DNA from: Phenylobacterium sp.
GTDB taxonomy: Bacteria; Pseudomonadota; Alphaproteobacteria; Caulobacterales; Caulobacteraceae
Reading direction: 5' to 3'
Assembly: GCF_019636135.1 (NCBI RefSeq)
Contig: NZ_JAHBYD010000019.1
Span: 39,730-103,729, forward strand
Length of the DNA: 64,000 bases
Part shown: piece by piece, positions 1 through 9,332 of the stretch
Numbering within the stretch: position 1 is the stretch's first letter
How the letters are laid out: the number at the start of each line of letters is the position of its first letter
The notes under the pieces: model-generated
Told to the model about the DNA's origin: nothing
Seen by the model: the letters and a program-made list of their open reading frames with translations, nothing else
Databases searched by the model: none
Translations under genes and position numbers: made by a program

Positions 1-1049
1 ATCAGCGGCTGGATCTTCGCGCCGAAGTCTTCGACCCCCTGCACGAAGTCGTCGAAGGTCAGCAGGACGCCGGCGGTCTCGGGGACGCCCGCCACCTCGT
101 CCAGCATGCGCGCGATGCTCTCGTAGCTCCCGACCAGGGCGCCCATGTTGAGGTTCACCGCCGACTCCGGCGCGGCGAGCTGGGTGGTGTTGGTGTTCGA
201 GGTGCCGCCCTGGGCGTTCGGCGCGGCCTGGTTGGTCAGCCAGGCCAGCGCGTCCTGGTCGGCGCCGTCGCGGTAGAGCCGCCACTTGGCCTGCGCCTTC
301 TCGTCGGTCTCGTCGGCGATGATCATGAAGAGGATGTAGGCGGCCACGTCGCGGCCGGTCCGGGCCTTGGCGGCGGCGAGGCGGCTGTTCACGCCCGCGA
401 AGGCGGTCGGCGTGTTGGTCCCCTTCCCCAGCGCGAACGAGTAGTCGGCGTACTGCGCGGTGAAGGCCAGGCCCTCGTCGGACGAGCCCGCGCAGATGAT
501 CTTCACGCCCGGCGTCGGCTTCGGCGAGACCCGGCAGTCGTTCATCGTCAGGTACTTGCCCTTGAAGTCGGAGACGCCGGTCTCCATCAGGCCCTTCAGC
601 ACCGTCGCGTACTCGGCGAGGTAGTTGTAGCGGTCGGAATAGTGGCTCTCGCCCGGCCACAGGCCCATCTGGTCGTACTCGGCCTTCTGCCAGCCGGTGA
701 CCAGGTTGATGCCGAAGCGGCCCGGCGCGATCGAGTCGATGGTGGACGCCATGCGCGCCACGATGGCCGGCGGGATGGTCAGCGTCGCCACGGTGGCGAA
801 CAGCTTGATCTGCGAGGTCACGGCCGCCAGGCCCGCCATCAGGGTGAAGCTCTCGAGGTTGTGCTCCCAGAACTCGCTCTTCCCGCCGAAGCCGCGCAGC
901 TTGATCATCGAAAGCGCGAAGTCGAGCCCGTAGCGCTCGGCCTTCTGGACGATCGCCTTGTTGAGCTCGAAGCTCGGCATGTACTGCGGCGAGGTGGTCG
1001 AGATGAGCCAGCCGTTGTTGCCGATCGGGATGAAGACGCCGATTTCCAT
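1..1049 (-). CDS. rutA: Pyrimidine oxygenase RutA (3' end outside window)
   Basis: Flavin-dependent class C monooxygenase of the luciferase-like family. RutA opens the uracil ring with FMNH2 and O2 in the Rut pyrimidine-nitrogen pathway. The protein starts [18 protein letters not shown], then [46 protein letters not shown] and [19 protein letters not shown], which follow E. coli RutA almost word for word. The ATG at 1049 gives the family's usual N-terminus. About 349 codons are present, and the last ones seen (FGAKIQPLM) lie close to the expected C-terminus, so only a short tail is missing. Any further rut genes would lie to the left. The LOG-family gene upstream is in the same orientation but 83 bp away and is not a known rut gene. 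Confidence 0.95.
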   Translation of the reverse strand, partial: MEIGVFIPIGNNGWLISTTSPQYMPSFELNKAIVQKAERYGLDFALSMIKLRGFGGKSEFWEHNLESFTLMAGLAAVTSQIKLFATVATLTIPPAIVARMASTIDSIAPGRFGINLVTGWQKAEYDQMGLWPGESHYSDRYNYLAEYATVLKGLMETGVSDFKGKYLTMNDCRVSPKPTPGVKIICAGSSDEGLAFTAQYADYSFALGKGTNTPTAFAGVNSRLAAAKARTGRDVAAYILFMIIADETDEKAQAKWRLYRDGADQDALAWLTNQAAPNAQGGTSNTNTTQLAAPESAVNLNMGALVGSYESIARMLDEVAGVPETAGVLLTFDDFVQGVEDFGAKIQPL

Positions 1050-1132
1050 GTGAGCTCCGAAGCTGCGGCCCGGCAGTTGGCGCCGCAGCGCCGCGATGCG
1101 CAAGCCGCTCGGGGCCAAGTTCAGGGCCAAGG

Positions 1133-1927
1133 TCAGGGGTCGTGCGGGTTCGGATCCCAATCCGGTTGCCGATAGGGCTTCAGGCCGCCATCCAGCAGGC
1201 ACTGCCAGACCTCCTCGGCGGTCTCGGCGAAGCGGAAGAGGCCGAGGTCGGCCTCGGCGATCATGCCCCGGGCGATCAGCGCCTCGAAGTTGATGATGGA
1301 GCGCCAGTAGGCCTGGTCGAACAGGACGATGGGGATCGGCTGGCTCTTGTCGGTCTGGCGCAGGGTCAGGATCTCGAACAGCTCGTCCAGCGTGCCGAAG
1401 CCGCCCGGGAACACCACGAGCGCCGTGGCCCGCATCGCCAGGTGCATCTTGCGGACCGCGAAGTAGTGGAAGCGGAAGGTCAGCTCGGGCGTCGAGTAGC
1501 TGTTCGGGTACTGCTCGTGCGGCAGGGTGATGTTGAGGCCGATGGAGGGCGCGCCCACGTCGGTCGCGCCGCGGTTGGCGGCCTCCATGATCCCCGGGCC
1601 GCCGCCGGTACAGATCACGTTGTGGCGCTCCTGGGTGGGCGACAGCAGCGCCCCGCCCTCGCGCGAGGCGATCTCGCCGAACCTGCGCGCCGCGGCGTAC
1701 CAGCGGCGGTGATCGTCCGAGCCGTCCTCGCGGATGCGCGCCGAGCCGAACACGACGATGGTGGAGCGCACGCTCCAGGCGCGCAGGGCCTCGTCGCACT
1801 TGGAGAATTCCAGCATCAGGCGCACGCCGCGCTGGCTGTGCTGCAGGATGAAGTCGGGGTCCAGCGAGGCCAGCCGGTACGTCGGCGAGGCCATCTGCTT
1901 GGCGGAAGGGTGGTCGTCTTCGCTCAT
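1133..1927 (-). CDS. LOG-family (TIGR00730-type) Rossmann-fold protein
   Basis: A 264-residue protein of the LOG / 'lysine decarboxylase-like' family, whose characterised members hydrolyse nucleoside 5'-monophosphates (cytokinin ribotides, AMP) to base and ribose phosphate. Both signatures are present: GGGPGIMEA at residues 108-116 and PGGFGTLDE at 174-182. The second holds the catalytic Glu of the PGGxGTxxE motif. The first 50 residues are an extension before the Rossmann core and resemble the longer group of the family. It is probably cytosolic. The gene precedes rutA in the same direction, so a nucleotide-salvage link is possible but inferred only from position. The true substrate cannot be read from the sequence. 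Confidence 0.85.
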   Translation of the reverse strand: MSEDDHPSAKQMASPTYRLASLDPDFILQHSQRGVRLMLEFSKCDEALRAWSVRSTIVVFGSARIREDGSDDHRRWYAAARRFGEIASREGGALLSPTQERHNVICTGGGPGIMEAANRGATDVGAPSIGLNITLPHEQYPNSYSTPELTFRFHYFAVRKMHLAMRATALVVFPGGFGTLDELFEILTLRQTDKSQPIPIVLFDQAYWRSIINFEALIARGMIAEADLGLFRFAETAEEVWQCLLDGGLKPYRQPDWDPNPHDP

Positions 1928-1978
1928 CCCGCCGTTCTTAAGCCGCTGCTCGCCTTACTGGAACACCGCCGCGGCCCC

Positions 1979-3250
1979 CTACGCCTTCAGCGCGCGCGCC
2001 ATCACCCGGGCGAACGCCGCCGCCACGGGGGGAACCAGCGCCGGCTCGACGCAGCGCAGGTCGTCGTTGCGCGCATGGTGGTAGCGGTGGCTGCCGAAGA
2101 TGCCCATCACCGGCTCGTATCCGGCGGTCATGATGCTCGCGAGTTCGCCCGCCGCATGCTGCGGATCGGTCGGATAGACCTGCTCCAGGCCGGGCTGGCC
2201 CTTGAACGCCGCCTGCGACGCCTCGAGCAGCGGCGGGCTCACCAGCAGGAAGCGCTGCGGGTCGGCGCTGGGCAGCGGCGACAGCAACGGGCCCCGCTCG
2301 TGCCAGTCGCGCGCGGCGACGTTGGCCCCCAGGTGCGCCCAGAGCGCGGTCTCCCCGGGCTTCGGCGCGAGCGCGTGGATGAAGGCCTCGCCGCCGGCGT
2401 ACTCGTACTCGTGGCCGGTGGTGGCGATGACGGCGACGTTCACCGGAAGCTTCGCCGTCGCGGCCCATTTCGCCAGCATCAGCCAGGCCGCCACCCCCGT
2501 GCCGCGCTCGCCCGCGCAGGTGAACCACCCGGAGCGCGGCGTCGAGATCACCAGCCACTTCGCCGCCTTGCGGTCCAGCCGGCCCGTGACGTTGAACGCC
2601 GGGCGGCGATAGGACCGGCCCGGGATCGCGATCGTCGCCGTCTCGCCACGCGCCGCCGCCTGCACGAACGGCTCCGCGGCCTTGGGCGCCAGCACCGCGA
2701 CCGGGCGGTCGAACAGCGGGGCGTCCACCGGCGCGTTGAGCGCCAGCGCCTCGCCGGTCGGCCCGGTGGTCACGATCACCACGGCCTGGGCGCCCTTGGC
2801 GAAGCATGCGTTCACGCGCCGCGCGACCTCGCCCTTGGCCGTGGACCAGCGCGCATAGGGCAGCACCAGGAGCGAGATGCCCGCCCCCTCCAGGCTGAGC
2901 GGCGCGGTGACGCCCGGCGTCGTCCGCACGTGGGCCTGCGGGATCAGGTCGGCCTTCGCCGCGCCGCAGGTCAGGGTCGCCTCGCCGTCGTAGGCGGGAG
3001 TCTCGATGACGTGGCGGGCGGTGACGTAGCCCAGCGCCTTCAGTTCGCCCTCGAGCCACTCGCCGGCGGCGGTGTCGCCCGGCCCGCCCGAGGCCTTCAC
3101 GCCGTAGCCGTAGTAGCGCTCAAGGATGCGCCTGGCCTCCGCCTCGTCGGCGGCGGCGACCGGCGCGGCGGCCGCGGCGGTGACGGCCCCGGCGGCCAGA
3201 AGAGGGGCGCCCAGCACGGCGCGGCGGGAAGCTCGGACCTGTTCGCTCAT
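1979..3250 (-). CDS. Exported M28-peptidase-like protein with degenerate metal site
   Basis: A 423-residue protein with a Tat-like leader (SRRAVLGAPLLAAGAV, residues 8-23) followed by an Ala-rich stretch. A PA-like insert seems to occupy roughly residues 90-215, and an M28 aminopeptidase-like domain follows. In typical M28 enzymes the first zinc ligands lie in H-x-D and a D-D-N-x-S-G motif. Here the matching region reads STPRSGWFTCAGERGTGVA (about 236-254), with those His and Asp residues missing. A Glu-rich motif TTGHEYEYAGGEAF (278-290) and a C-terminal GSHRYHHARNDDL are kept. It may bind metal differently or be a non-catalytic relative. The gene is 10 bp downstream of the exported hydrolase gene on the same strand, so the two may be co-transcribed. 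Confidence 0.6.
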   Translation of the reverse strand: MSEQVRASRRAVLGAPLLAAGAVTAAAAAPVAAADEAEARRILERYYGYGVKASGGPGDTAAGEWLEGELKALGYVTARHVIETPAYDGEATLTCGAAKADLIPQAHVRTTPGVTAPLSLEGAGISLLVLPYARWSTAKGEVARRVNACFAKGAQAVVIVTTGPTGEALALNAPVDAPLFDRPVAVLAPKAAEPFVQAAARGETATIAIPGRSYRRPAFNVTGRLDRKAAKWLVISTPRSGWFTCAGERGTGVAAWLMLAKWAATAKLPVNVAVIATTGHEYEYAGGEAFIHALAPKPGETALWAHLGANVAARDWHERGPLLSPLPSADPQRFLLVSPPLLEASQAAFKGQPGLEQVYPTDPQHAAGELASIMTAGYEPVMGIFGSHRYHHARNDDLRCVEPALVPPVAAAFARVMARALKA

Positions 3251-3260
3251 GTCCCCGAGG

Positions 3261-4307
3261 CTACCGCAGGCCCTCGACGGTTTCGATGGGGGTCGGCGGT
3301 CCGCACCGCATAGCCTTGGTGTATGCGGTCCCGGCCCCGGCGATCCGCTTCGGCAGGTCGCACTCGGCGGCCAGCGCCGCCTTCTCGCCCTTGAGGTAGG
3401 CGTCCCAGAACCGCACCGTCTCGGCCTTCACGATCTCCATCTGCGGCGGGTCGATGGGCTTCAGTTGCCCGGTCTGCGCGCGACGTCCGCCGAACAGCGC
3501 ATGGTCGGCGCCGTCGAGGATGATCAGGAACTGGTCGACGCCCTGGATCGCCTGGAACGGCGTCGTCCGCTCGAAGGGCGTCTTCTCGCGGTCGAAGGGG
3601 GTCACGTCGGCCGTGCCGGTGAAGTGCAGCATCGGCGTCCTGATCCGCGCGTCGGCCGCCCGCGGATCGTCGCCGAGCGGCTTGTTGGGGCTGTAGGCGA
3701 TGGCGGCCTTGATCCGGGGCTCCTGGAAGCTGGTGTCGTTCGGCAGCGCCGGGATGCGCTGGCCCACCGCGGTCAGGGTCGACAGCGCGCCGTACGAATG
3801 GCCCGACATGCCGATGCGGCCCATGTCGACCTTGCCCTTCAGCGCCGGGTCCGCGGCGATCCGGTCCAGCGCGAACGGGATGTCGCCATAGCGGCCGCGC
3901 GCGGCGTCGGCCGTCATGCCCGCACGGCCGGCCGCCACCACGCCCGCCTCGTCGCCCGGCCGCACGCCGCCCATCATGAGCCCGCTGTCCGAGCCCGCAT
4001 GCTGCACGGCCGCCACCACATAGCCGGCCTCGGCCACCGCCGTCAGGATGTAGGTCGAGGCCTCGCGGCTGCCGCCCAGGCCGTGGCTGTGGATCACCAG
4101 CGGGAACGGCCCCGTCCCCGCCGGCAGGTAGAGCTTGTAGGGCACCTTGCGCCCGCCGCGGGCCGGATCGACCCACTCGCCGTAGCGGACCTCCACCGCG
4201 GTTCGCGCGGCCGCCCCGGCGGTTGCGGTGGCCGGGGCGGCCCTCGACGACGCCGCCGTCACGCAGACGGCGGCGAGCGCGGCGACGACCAGCGCAGCAG
4301 GTTTCAT
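3261..4307 (-). CDS. Exported alpha/beta hydrolase (PAF-acetylhydrolase / dienelactone-hydrolase-like)
   Basis: A 348-residue protein with a signal peptide (MKPAALVVAALAAVCVTAAS) and an alpha/beta-hydrolase fold. The oxyanion segment is VIHSHGLGGS (71-80), the nucleophile is Ser171 in GHSYG, the acid is probably Asp234 in GTADVTPF, and the base is His269 in DGADHALFGG. The pattern resembles predicted dienelactone hydrolases and PAF-acetylhydrolase-like esterases. The reading frame is open far upstream, but the ATG at 4307 is the only start that gives a clean signal peptide. The gene lies 5 bp after the TonB-dependent receptor on the same strand, so a receptor-plus-periplasmic-esterase unit is likely. 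The substrate is unknown. Confidence 0.8.
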   Translation of the reverse strand: MKPAALVVAALAAVCVTAASSRAAPATATAGAAARTAVEVRYGEWVDPARGGRKVPYKLYLPAGTGPFPLVIHSHGLGGSREASTYILTAVAEAGYVVAAVQHAGSDSGLMMGGVRPGDEAGVVAAGRAGMTADAARGRYGDIPFALDRIAADPALKGKVDMGRIGMSGHSYGALSTLTAVGQRIPALPNDTSFQEPRIKAAIAYSPNKPLGDDPRAADARIRTPMLHFTGTADVTPFDREKTPFERTTPFQAIQGVDQFLIILDGADHALFGGRRAQTGQLKPIDPPQMEIVKAETVRFWDAYLKGEKAALAAECDLPKRIAGAGTAYTKAMRCGPPTPIETVEGLR

Positions 4308-4312
4308 GCCCG

Positions 4313-6556
4313 CTACCAGGTGAAGCGGAGCTGAGCGCCCCAGGTGCGCGGCAGGTTGTACCGGCGCACGTCGCCGGTCGCCGACGGCGCATGGAACACC
4401 AGGTAGTTCTCCTGGCCCGCGTTGTTCACGAAGGCGGTCAGGTCGTAGTGGCTCCAGCTCACGCCCGTGCGCACGTTGAACAACACGTAGTCGTGCAGGA
4501 GCGTGGTCTGGTTGGCCTCCTGCACGCCGCCCTGGCGGGCGTTGCCGTTGATGTTCACGTAGCCGCTGACGCCGTCGGTGATGTCGTGGCGGTAGTTGAC
4601 GGTGAAGGTCTGGGTCCACTTGGGCTGCTGCGGCTGCTTGTAGCCGGCGAAGCGGCCGCCCTTCACGTGGCCGCCCTGGCGCGAGCCGCCGACGGTGACC
4701 CGCAGGTTCCCGCCCGCCACCGCGGCGCGCATCGTCGCCTCGGCCTCGATGCCCCAGAGCGTCGCCGGACCGGCGTTGAAGGCGTAGGACGTCGCCTGCA
4801 CGGGGCAGGCCGGGTTGTTGGCGCGGCACCCGTTGTCGCCCTGGATCACCAGGTTCTTGTAGTGGTTGGAGTAGCCGGCGGCCGTGACGTAGATGTTGCT
4901 CGCCAGGTTGCCCTTGAAGCCGACCTCGTAGGCGGTGACCGTCTCGTTGTCGAACTCGGTCGGCGGCGCGAGCGCCGGATCCTGGCGGGGGTCGCCCAGG
5001 TTGCCGTTGAAGCCGCCGGCCCGGTAGGCCGAGCCGATCTTGGCGTACACCATCATCAGCGACGTGGGCTTGTAGGCGACCGTCGCCGTGTACGAGATGT
5101 TGTCCTGCTTCCGCGCGCCGTTCGGGTTGACGTTCGCGCCGCCGTTCGGCGTGTCGGTCACGAACAGGAACTGCCGCGCGAAGAACGTGCGGTCGTCGTG
5201 CGTGTAGCGCAGGTCGCCCGAGAGCTTCAGTTGCTCGGTCAGGTTATAGTCCGCCGAGCCGTAGACCGCGTAGGACGAGTAGCGCGACCGGCCGCGGGTG
5301 ATCGTCCCGAAGTTGTTGCTGGCCGCCGTCGGCGTCTTGCCGAGGATGTTGGAGGTGGTGTCGTTGAGCAGATACCATTCGCCCCCGAGCACCCAGTTGA
5401 CGCCGCTCGTGTCGCCGACGAGGTGGGCGTCGTAGTAGCTGAGGCGGGCGTGGTCGATCTGGGCGCCGCCCTGGTTGTAGTCGTTGGTGCGGATGGCGTT
5501 GAGGCCGGAGGCCGAAACCCGGCCCGGGATCGCCGCCAGCTCGTCGAAGAACTGACGGGAGAGCGCGTCGCGGTCGTACTGGTTCTGGCCGCGGCGGTCG
5601 CGCAGGTTGACGATCGTCGACAGCGTCGCCCAGCCGAGGTCGGTCTCGGTGGTGAACTCGAGGTTGCTGAGCCGCTGCTTGCCGGTGGAGTCGGTGTTCC
5701 ACGGCGACTCGTACTTGTCGGTGAAATAGCCCTGCGGGAAGTTCGCGTTGGCGAGCGTCACCACCTGGTAGATCAGGCCGGGCGTGTTCTCGTTCGCGCG
5801 CTCCAGCATCAGGTTCGCGGTGAACGGCCCGTTGTTGTAGCGGACCTGCCCGCGGAAGAACTGGCGGGTGGTGGCGTCTGCATACCGGTCGATCGTGTAG
5901 AGGTGGTAGAAGCCCTTTTCCTGCTCGCCCAGCGCCATGCTGAAGCGCGTGGACCAGTTGTCGGTGATGGGCAGGTTCACCGCCATCTCGACTTCGTGCT
6001 TCTGGTTCGAGCCGACCGTGCCGAGGACGTAGCCTTCCACCTTGTCGGTCGGCCGGGCCGTGACGACGTTGATCGTGCCGCCCGAGGCGTTGCGGCCGCC
6101 GAGGCCGCCCTGCACGCCGCGCAGGACCTCCACGCGCTGGATGTCGAAGAGGTCGATGCCGCTGAACGTGCGGCCCGCGACGTTGCCGCCACCGATGAAC
6201 GCGCCGTTGCGGAAGAGGCCGACGCCGGCCTCGGCATTGGTGGCGCGCGAGGTGCCCGAGCCACGGATCGAGACGTCCGAGGTCAGCGCGTTCGACGTGT
6301 TCGCGAAGTTCACGCCGGGCGAGTTGCCCAGCAGTTGCTGGGCGTTGGCGAGGCCGCCCTGGTCGCGGATGTCCTCCACGCCGAGCGCGGTGGCGGCCAC
6401 CGGAACGTCGCGCAGCTTCTCTTCGCGCTTGCGCGCCGTGACCGTCAGCTCCTCCACCTGGGTTTCGTCGCCGCCCGTCTGGGCGAACGCGGGCGCCGCG
6501 ACGGCGCAGCAGAGCGCCGCGACCGACACCCGCAGCAGCAAGGTCCGTTGATTCAT
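4313..6556 (-). CDS. TonB-dependent receptor
   Basis: A 747-residue outer-membrane receptor. A signal peptide (MNQRTLLLRVSVAALCCAVA, cleaved after AFAQ) precedes a TonB-box-like VEELTVTA (about 34-41), a plug with VPVAATALGVEDI, DVSIRGSGTSRATN and VEVLRGVQGGLGGRNASGG, and a long beta-barrel that ends in an aromatic residue (AQLRFTW), as outer-membrane barrels do. The Caulobacterales carry many such receptors for glycans, esters and other nutrients. There is no siderophore-receptor signature, so a carbon-compound role is more likely than iron. The plug resembles that of the receptor at 33533-36061, so the two are paralogues. The downstream hydrolase and M28-like genes probably belong to the same unit. 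Confidence 0.93.
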   Translation of the reverse strand: MNQRTLLLRVSVAALCCAVAAPAFAQTGGDETQVEELTVTARKREEKLRDVPVAATALGVEDIRDQGGLANAQQLLGNSPGVNFANTSNALTSDVSIRGSGTSRATNAEAGVGLFRNGAFIGGGNVAGRTFSGIDLFDIQRVEVLRGVQGGLGGRNASGGTINVVTARPTDKVEGYVLGTVGSNQKHEVEMAVNLPITDNWSTRFSMALGEQEKGFYHLYTIDRYADATTRQFFRGQVRYNNGPFTANLMLERANENTPGLIYQVVTLANANFPQGYFTDKYESPWNTDSTGKQRLSNLEFTTETDLGWATLSTIVNLRDRRGQNQYDRDALSRQFFDELAAIPGRVSASGLNAIRTNDYNQGGAQIDHARLSYYDAHLVGDTSGVNWVLGGEWYLLNDTTSNILGKTPTAASNNFGTITRGRSRYSSYAVYGSADYNLTEQLKLSGDLRYTHDDRTFFARQFLFVTDTPNGGANVNPNGARKQDNISYTATVAYKPTSLMMVYAKIGSAYRAGGFNGNLGDPRQDPALAPPTEFDNETVTAYEVGFKGNLASNIYVTAAGYSNHYKNLVIQGDNGCRANNPACPVQATSYAFNAGPATLWGIEAEATMRAAVAGGNLRVTVGGSRQGGHVKGGRFAGYKQPQQPKWTQTFTVNYRHDITDGVSGYVNINGNARQGGVQEANQTTLLHDYVLFNVRTGVSWSHYDLTAFVNNAGQENYLVFHAPSATGDVRRYNLPRTWGAQLRFTW

Positions 6557-6611
6557 CTGGGTATCCCCTCTCGCGTGCCGGCCCCTCGAACCGGAGGCCT
6601 TGGCTAGGTTT

Positions 6612-6626
6612 TTATTCTAGGAATAA
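6612..6626. promoter_or_regulatory. Short inverted repeat upstream of TonB receptor
   Basis: Arms TTATTC and GAATAA flank a 3-bp TAG in an AT-rich patch 56 bp upstream of the receptor start at 6556. Nothing else stands out between 6557 and 6805, which separates two divergent genes. It could be an operator or part of a -10 region for the leftward receptor gene. Confidence 0.35.
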
Positions 6627-6805
6627 TGTCGTGTCGCCCACAGGATTTCTGAATGACGCGGCCGGTGCGGAACGCCGTTACCCGCGGGTGACAGTCCACG
6701 CTGACGCTAGCGACGCGGAACGGCGATTTCCAATGCCCGCAAGGCTTGGGACCATAGCCGGACGGGACTCTTGACGCGCGCGAAGCAGCGGCGGGAAGGT
6801 CGGGC

Positions 6806-7531
6806 ATGATGGCGATGAACCGCAGGTGCTGGATCGTCGGCGCCGGTGCGGCGCTGGCAGCCCCGGGGGCCGCCCCGGCCGCCCGGGCGGCGGAGGGCAA
6901 GGCCGTGTACGACTACATCTTCCTCGACCTCGAGGCGCCGAAGGGGACGCCCCCGACGCGCCCCTACGCCGAGAGGGTGAAGGCGCGACTGCCGGCGATC
7001 GAAGCGGCGGGCGGCGAGGTGCTCGGCCTCTTCACGCCGCAGATCGGCTGGACCGCGCGGCAGGCCGCGCTCCTCGTGCGCTGGCCCGAGAACGCCCGGC
7101 CCCGGGAATCGGAGATCCAGGCGCTGAGCGCCGGAAGCGGCGTGCGCGCCGCCCAGCGCAGCCGCCTCACGCCCACCCTGCGGCCGAACGACGCGGCCCG
7201 GCCCGAGCCGGGCGGGATCCACGTGCATCGCTGGTTCGTCGTGGAGACCGGCGACGTCCCCGAATTCCTTCAGCTTTCCGGCCAGGGCTGGACCGACTTC
7301 GAGCGCAAGTTCGATGCGAGGATCTTCGGCCTGTTCGCCGCGGAGCGGTCGGCCGCGGACACCCGCGAGGGCGTCCAGCGCATCCTGCTGATCACCCGCT
7401 ATGGCGACCACGGCGTCTGGGAGAAATCGCGCGACCCGTCGACCGAGGCCATGGCCGCCTTCCGCCGCCGCTCCGAGATCACCCGCGACACCTGGAACGA
7501 CAGCACGCTCCTGGTCCCGATCGGGACCTGA
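6806..7531 (+). CDS. Exported NIPSNAP-like protein
   Basis: A 241-residue protein with an Ala-rich leader after MMAMNRRCWIVGAGAALAAP, probably exported. The body, beginning VYDYIFLDLEAPKGTPP and continuing through ERVKARLPAIEAAGGEVLGLF and ALLVRWPE, has the layout of NIPSNAP / dimeric alpha-beta barrel domains, possibly twice (about 33-110 and 120-235). The function of NIPSNAP proteins is poorly known. A GGGAAGG-type ribosome site lies 8 bp before the first ATG. The gene is 15 bp upstream of a secreted beta-propeller gene, so the pair forms an operon. The assignment rests on general pattern, not on catalytic residues. Confidence 0.5.
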   Translation: MMAMNRRCWIVGAGAALAAPGAAPAARAAEGKAVYDYIFLDLEAPKGTPPTRPYAERVKARLPAIEAAGGEVLGLFTPQIGWTARQAALLVRWPENARPRESEIQALSAGSGVRAAQRSRLTPTLRPNDAARPEPGGIHVHRWFVVETGDVPEFLQLSGQGWTDFERKFDARIFGLFAAERSAADTREGVQRILLITRYGDHGVWEKSRDPSTEAMAAFRRRSEITRDTWNDSTLLVPIGT

Positions 7532-7546
7532 CCGAAAGGCCGCGCC

Positions 7547-9118
7547 ATGCGCTCCACAGCCCTCGCCGCCTCCGCGGCGCTTCTCGTCGCCGCCGGCGCG
7601 GCGACGGCGCAGACGGTCACGCAGATCACGCCGGGCTCGCATTTCCACGGGGTTCACGGGATCCGCTTCGCGCCCGGCGGCGAACTCTACGCCGGAAGCG
7701 TGATCGGCCAGACGCTCTATGCCGTGGACGTCGAGACCGGCGCGGTGCGGGTCGTCGAGGGGCCTCCGAAGGGCATGGCCGACGACATCGCCTTCGGTCC
7801 CGGCGGCCAGGTGGTGTGGACCGCGATCAGCCAGGGGATCGTCTACACCCGCCGCGGAGATGGCCCCGTCGAAGTGCTGGCGAAGGACATGCCGGGCGCG
7901 AACTCGGTCGCGTTCAGCCGGGACGGCAGGCATCTCTATCTCGGCCAGGTCTTCGCCGGCGACGGCGTCTGGGAGCTGGACGCATCGGGCAAGGCGCCGC
8001 CGCGCAGGATCACCGGCCCCGTGGGCGGCTTCAACAGCTTCGCCGTCGGGCCGGACGGCGCGCTCTACGGCCCGCTCTGGTTCAAGGGCCAGGTCGCGCG
8101 GATCGATCCGCAGACCGGCGACCTGAAGGTGATCGCCGAGGGGCTGCAGACTCCGGCCGCCGTCAAGTTCGACTCGAAGGACAACCTCTACGCCATCGAC
8201 ACCAAGGTGGGCGTCCTCTACCGGATCGACATCGCGACCGGGGCCAAGACCAAGGTGGCCCAGCTCAAGCCGTCGCTGGACAACATGGAGTTCGGCAAGG
8301 GGGACCGCCTCTTCATCTCCAACATGGTCGACAACGGCATCGAGGAGGTCGACGTCCGGACGGGCGGGCTGCGGCAGGTGCTGAAGCGGACAGGCCTCTC
8401 CAACGCCGCCGACATCGCCGTCCTCAGCGAGGGCGGGAAGGACACGCTCTACGTCGCCGACTCGTTCGCCATGCGGATGGTCGATGGCGCCACGGGCGAG
8501 ATCCGCGACATCGCCCGCTCCTACTCCGACGACATCGGCAACCCCCAGTCGGTCGGCGCGCAGGGTGACCGCGTCTACTTCGTCGGCGGCCCCCGGATCG
8601 ACGTCCGCGACCGGGCGGGCCGGCGCGTGGGGCTGATCGAGAACCTGGGCGGAGCCGCCGCCGATGTCGCCGGGGCGCCCAACGGCGACGTGCTGATCCT
8701 GCTGGCCGACGGCGACCTGGTCCGCGCATCCGGCGACGCGCGCATCAAGGTGGCGAGCGGCCTGAAGACCGCCGTGAGCCTCGCGGCCGGGCCGGACGAC
8801 ACCGCCTTCGTCGTCGAGCGGGACGCCGGACGCGTCGTGCGGATCGACCTCAGGTCCGGCGCCGTCACCGAGGCCGCGGCGGGATTCGCAAAGCCGCGCG
8901 CCGTCGCCGTGCGCCCCGACGGGAGCCTGATCGTCCTCGACTCCGGCGCGAAGTCGGTGATCGAGGTGGCGGCCGACGGCAAGCGCACGGTTCTCGCCAG
9001 GGACCTGCCGCTGGGCCATGTCGCCGCCGCGCCCTGGGGCGGCGTCGCCATCGGCGGTTCGGGCGCGGTCTACGTCGCCGCGGACGGCGACAACTCGATC
9101 TGGCGGATCACGCGCTAG
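7547..9118 (+). CDS. Secreted beta-propeller (SMP-30 / NHL-like) protein
   Basis: A 523-residue protein with a signal peptide (MRSTALAASAALLVAAGAATAQ). Repeated blade-like segments follow, such as GVHGIRFAPGGELYAGSV, ADDIAFGPGGQVVWTAIS, SVAFSRDGRHLYLGQV and PRAVAVRPDGSLIVLDSGAKSV, as in SMP-30/gluconolactonase-like and NHL propellers. About ten blades can be guessed, which suggests two propellers or one long one. A lactonase or other hydrolase role is possible, but the metal-binding Glu, Asn and Asp residues of true SMP-30 were not verified. It follows the NIPSNAP-like gene by 15 bp and has its own AAAGG ribosome site. Confidence 0.65.
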   Translation: MRSTALAASAALLVAAGAATAQTVTQITPGSHFHGVHGIRFAPGGELYAGSVIGQTLYAVDVETGAVRVVEGPPKGMADDIAFGPGGQVVWTAISQGIVYTRRGDGPVEVLAKDMPGANSVAFSRDGRHLYLGQVFAGDGVWELDASGKAPPRRITGPVGGFNSFAVGPDGALYGPLWFKGQVARIDPQTGDLKVIAEGLQTPAAVKFDSKDNLYAIDTKVGVLYRIDIATGAKTKVAQLKPSLDNMEFGKGDRLFISNMVDNGIEEVDVRTGGLRQVLKRTGLSNAADIAVLSEGGKDTLYVADSFAMRMVDGATGEIRDIARSYSDDIGNPQSVGAQGDRVYFVGGPRIDVRDRAGRRVGLIENLGGAAADVAGAPNGDVLILLADGDLVRASGDARIKVASGLKTAVSLAAGPDDTAFVVERDAGRVVRIDLRSGAVTEAAAGFAKPRAVAVRPDGSLIVLDSGAKSVIEVAADGKRTVLARDLPLGHVAAAPWGGVAIGGSGAVYVAADGDNSIWRITR

Positions 9119-9184
9119 GCCCGATCCGCATGTGAAGGGTTGCGCGAACCTGTCGACGTCTGGGGCGCGTCAGCGCCGTGTAGA

Positions 9185-9284
9185 TTCAACCACGAAGATC
9201 ACGAAGAACACGAAGGCGACGCGGATGAGGCGAGCGCAGCGCTTCTCGGACCCTTGGTGTCCTTCGTGTCCTTCGGGGTTGAAA
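9185..9284. repeat. Intergenic inverted repeat with 9-bp internal period
   Basis: The left arm (9185-9216) contains three tandem CACGAAGAn-like units after TTCAAC. The right arm (9252-9284) is its imperfect reverse complement and ends GTTGAAA. The arms could fold into a long hairpin between a rightward gene and a leftward gene, both ending here. A related element with G/C-shifted units lies at 26632-26711. Confidence 0.75.
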
Positions 9285-9332
9285 TAGCGCGCCTGCGGCG
9301 CATGCCGCGCCGAAAGGCTGTGCGCCCTCAGC

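Noticed and set aside
1142..3313. A 723-codon plus-strand open frame opposite the LOG and M28-like genes.
   Set aside because: It is rich in Arg, Gly and His repeats typical of antisense frames in GC-rich DNA, and the minus-strand genes have clear family motifs.
9185..9216. Tandem 9-bp units that might suggest a CRISPR or VNTR array.
   Set aside because: There are only three units with no spacers, and they form one arm of an inverted repeat.
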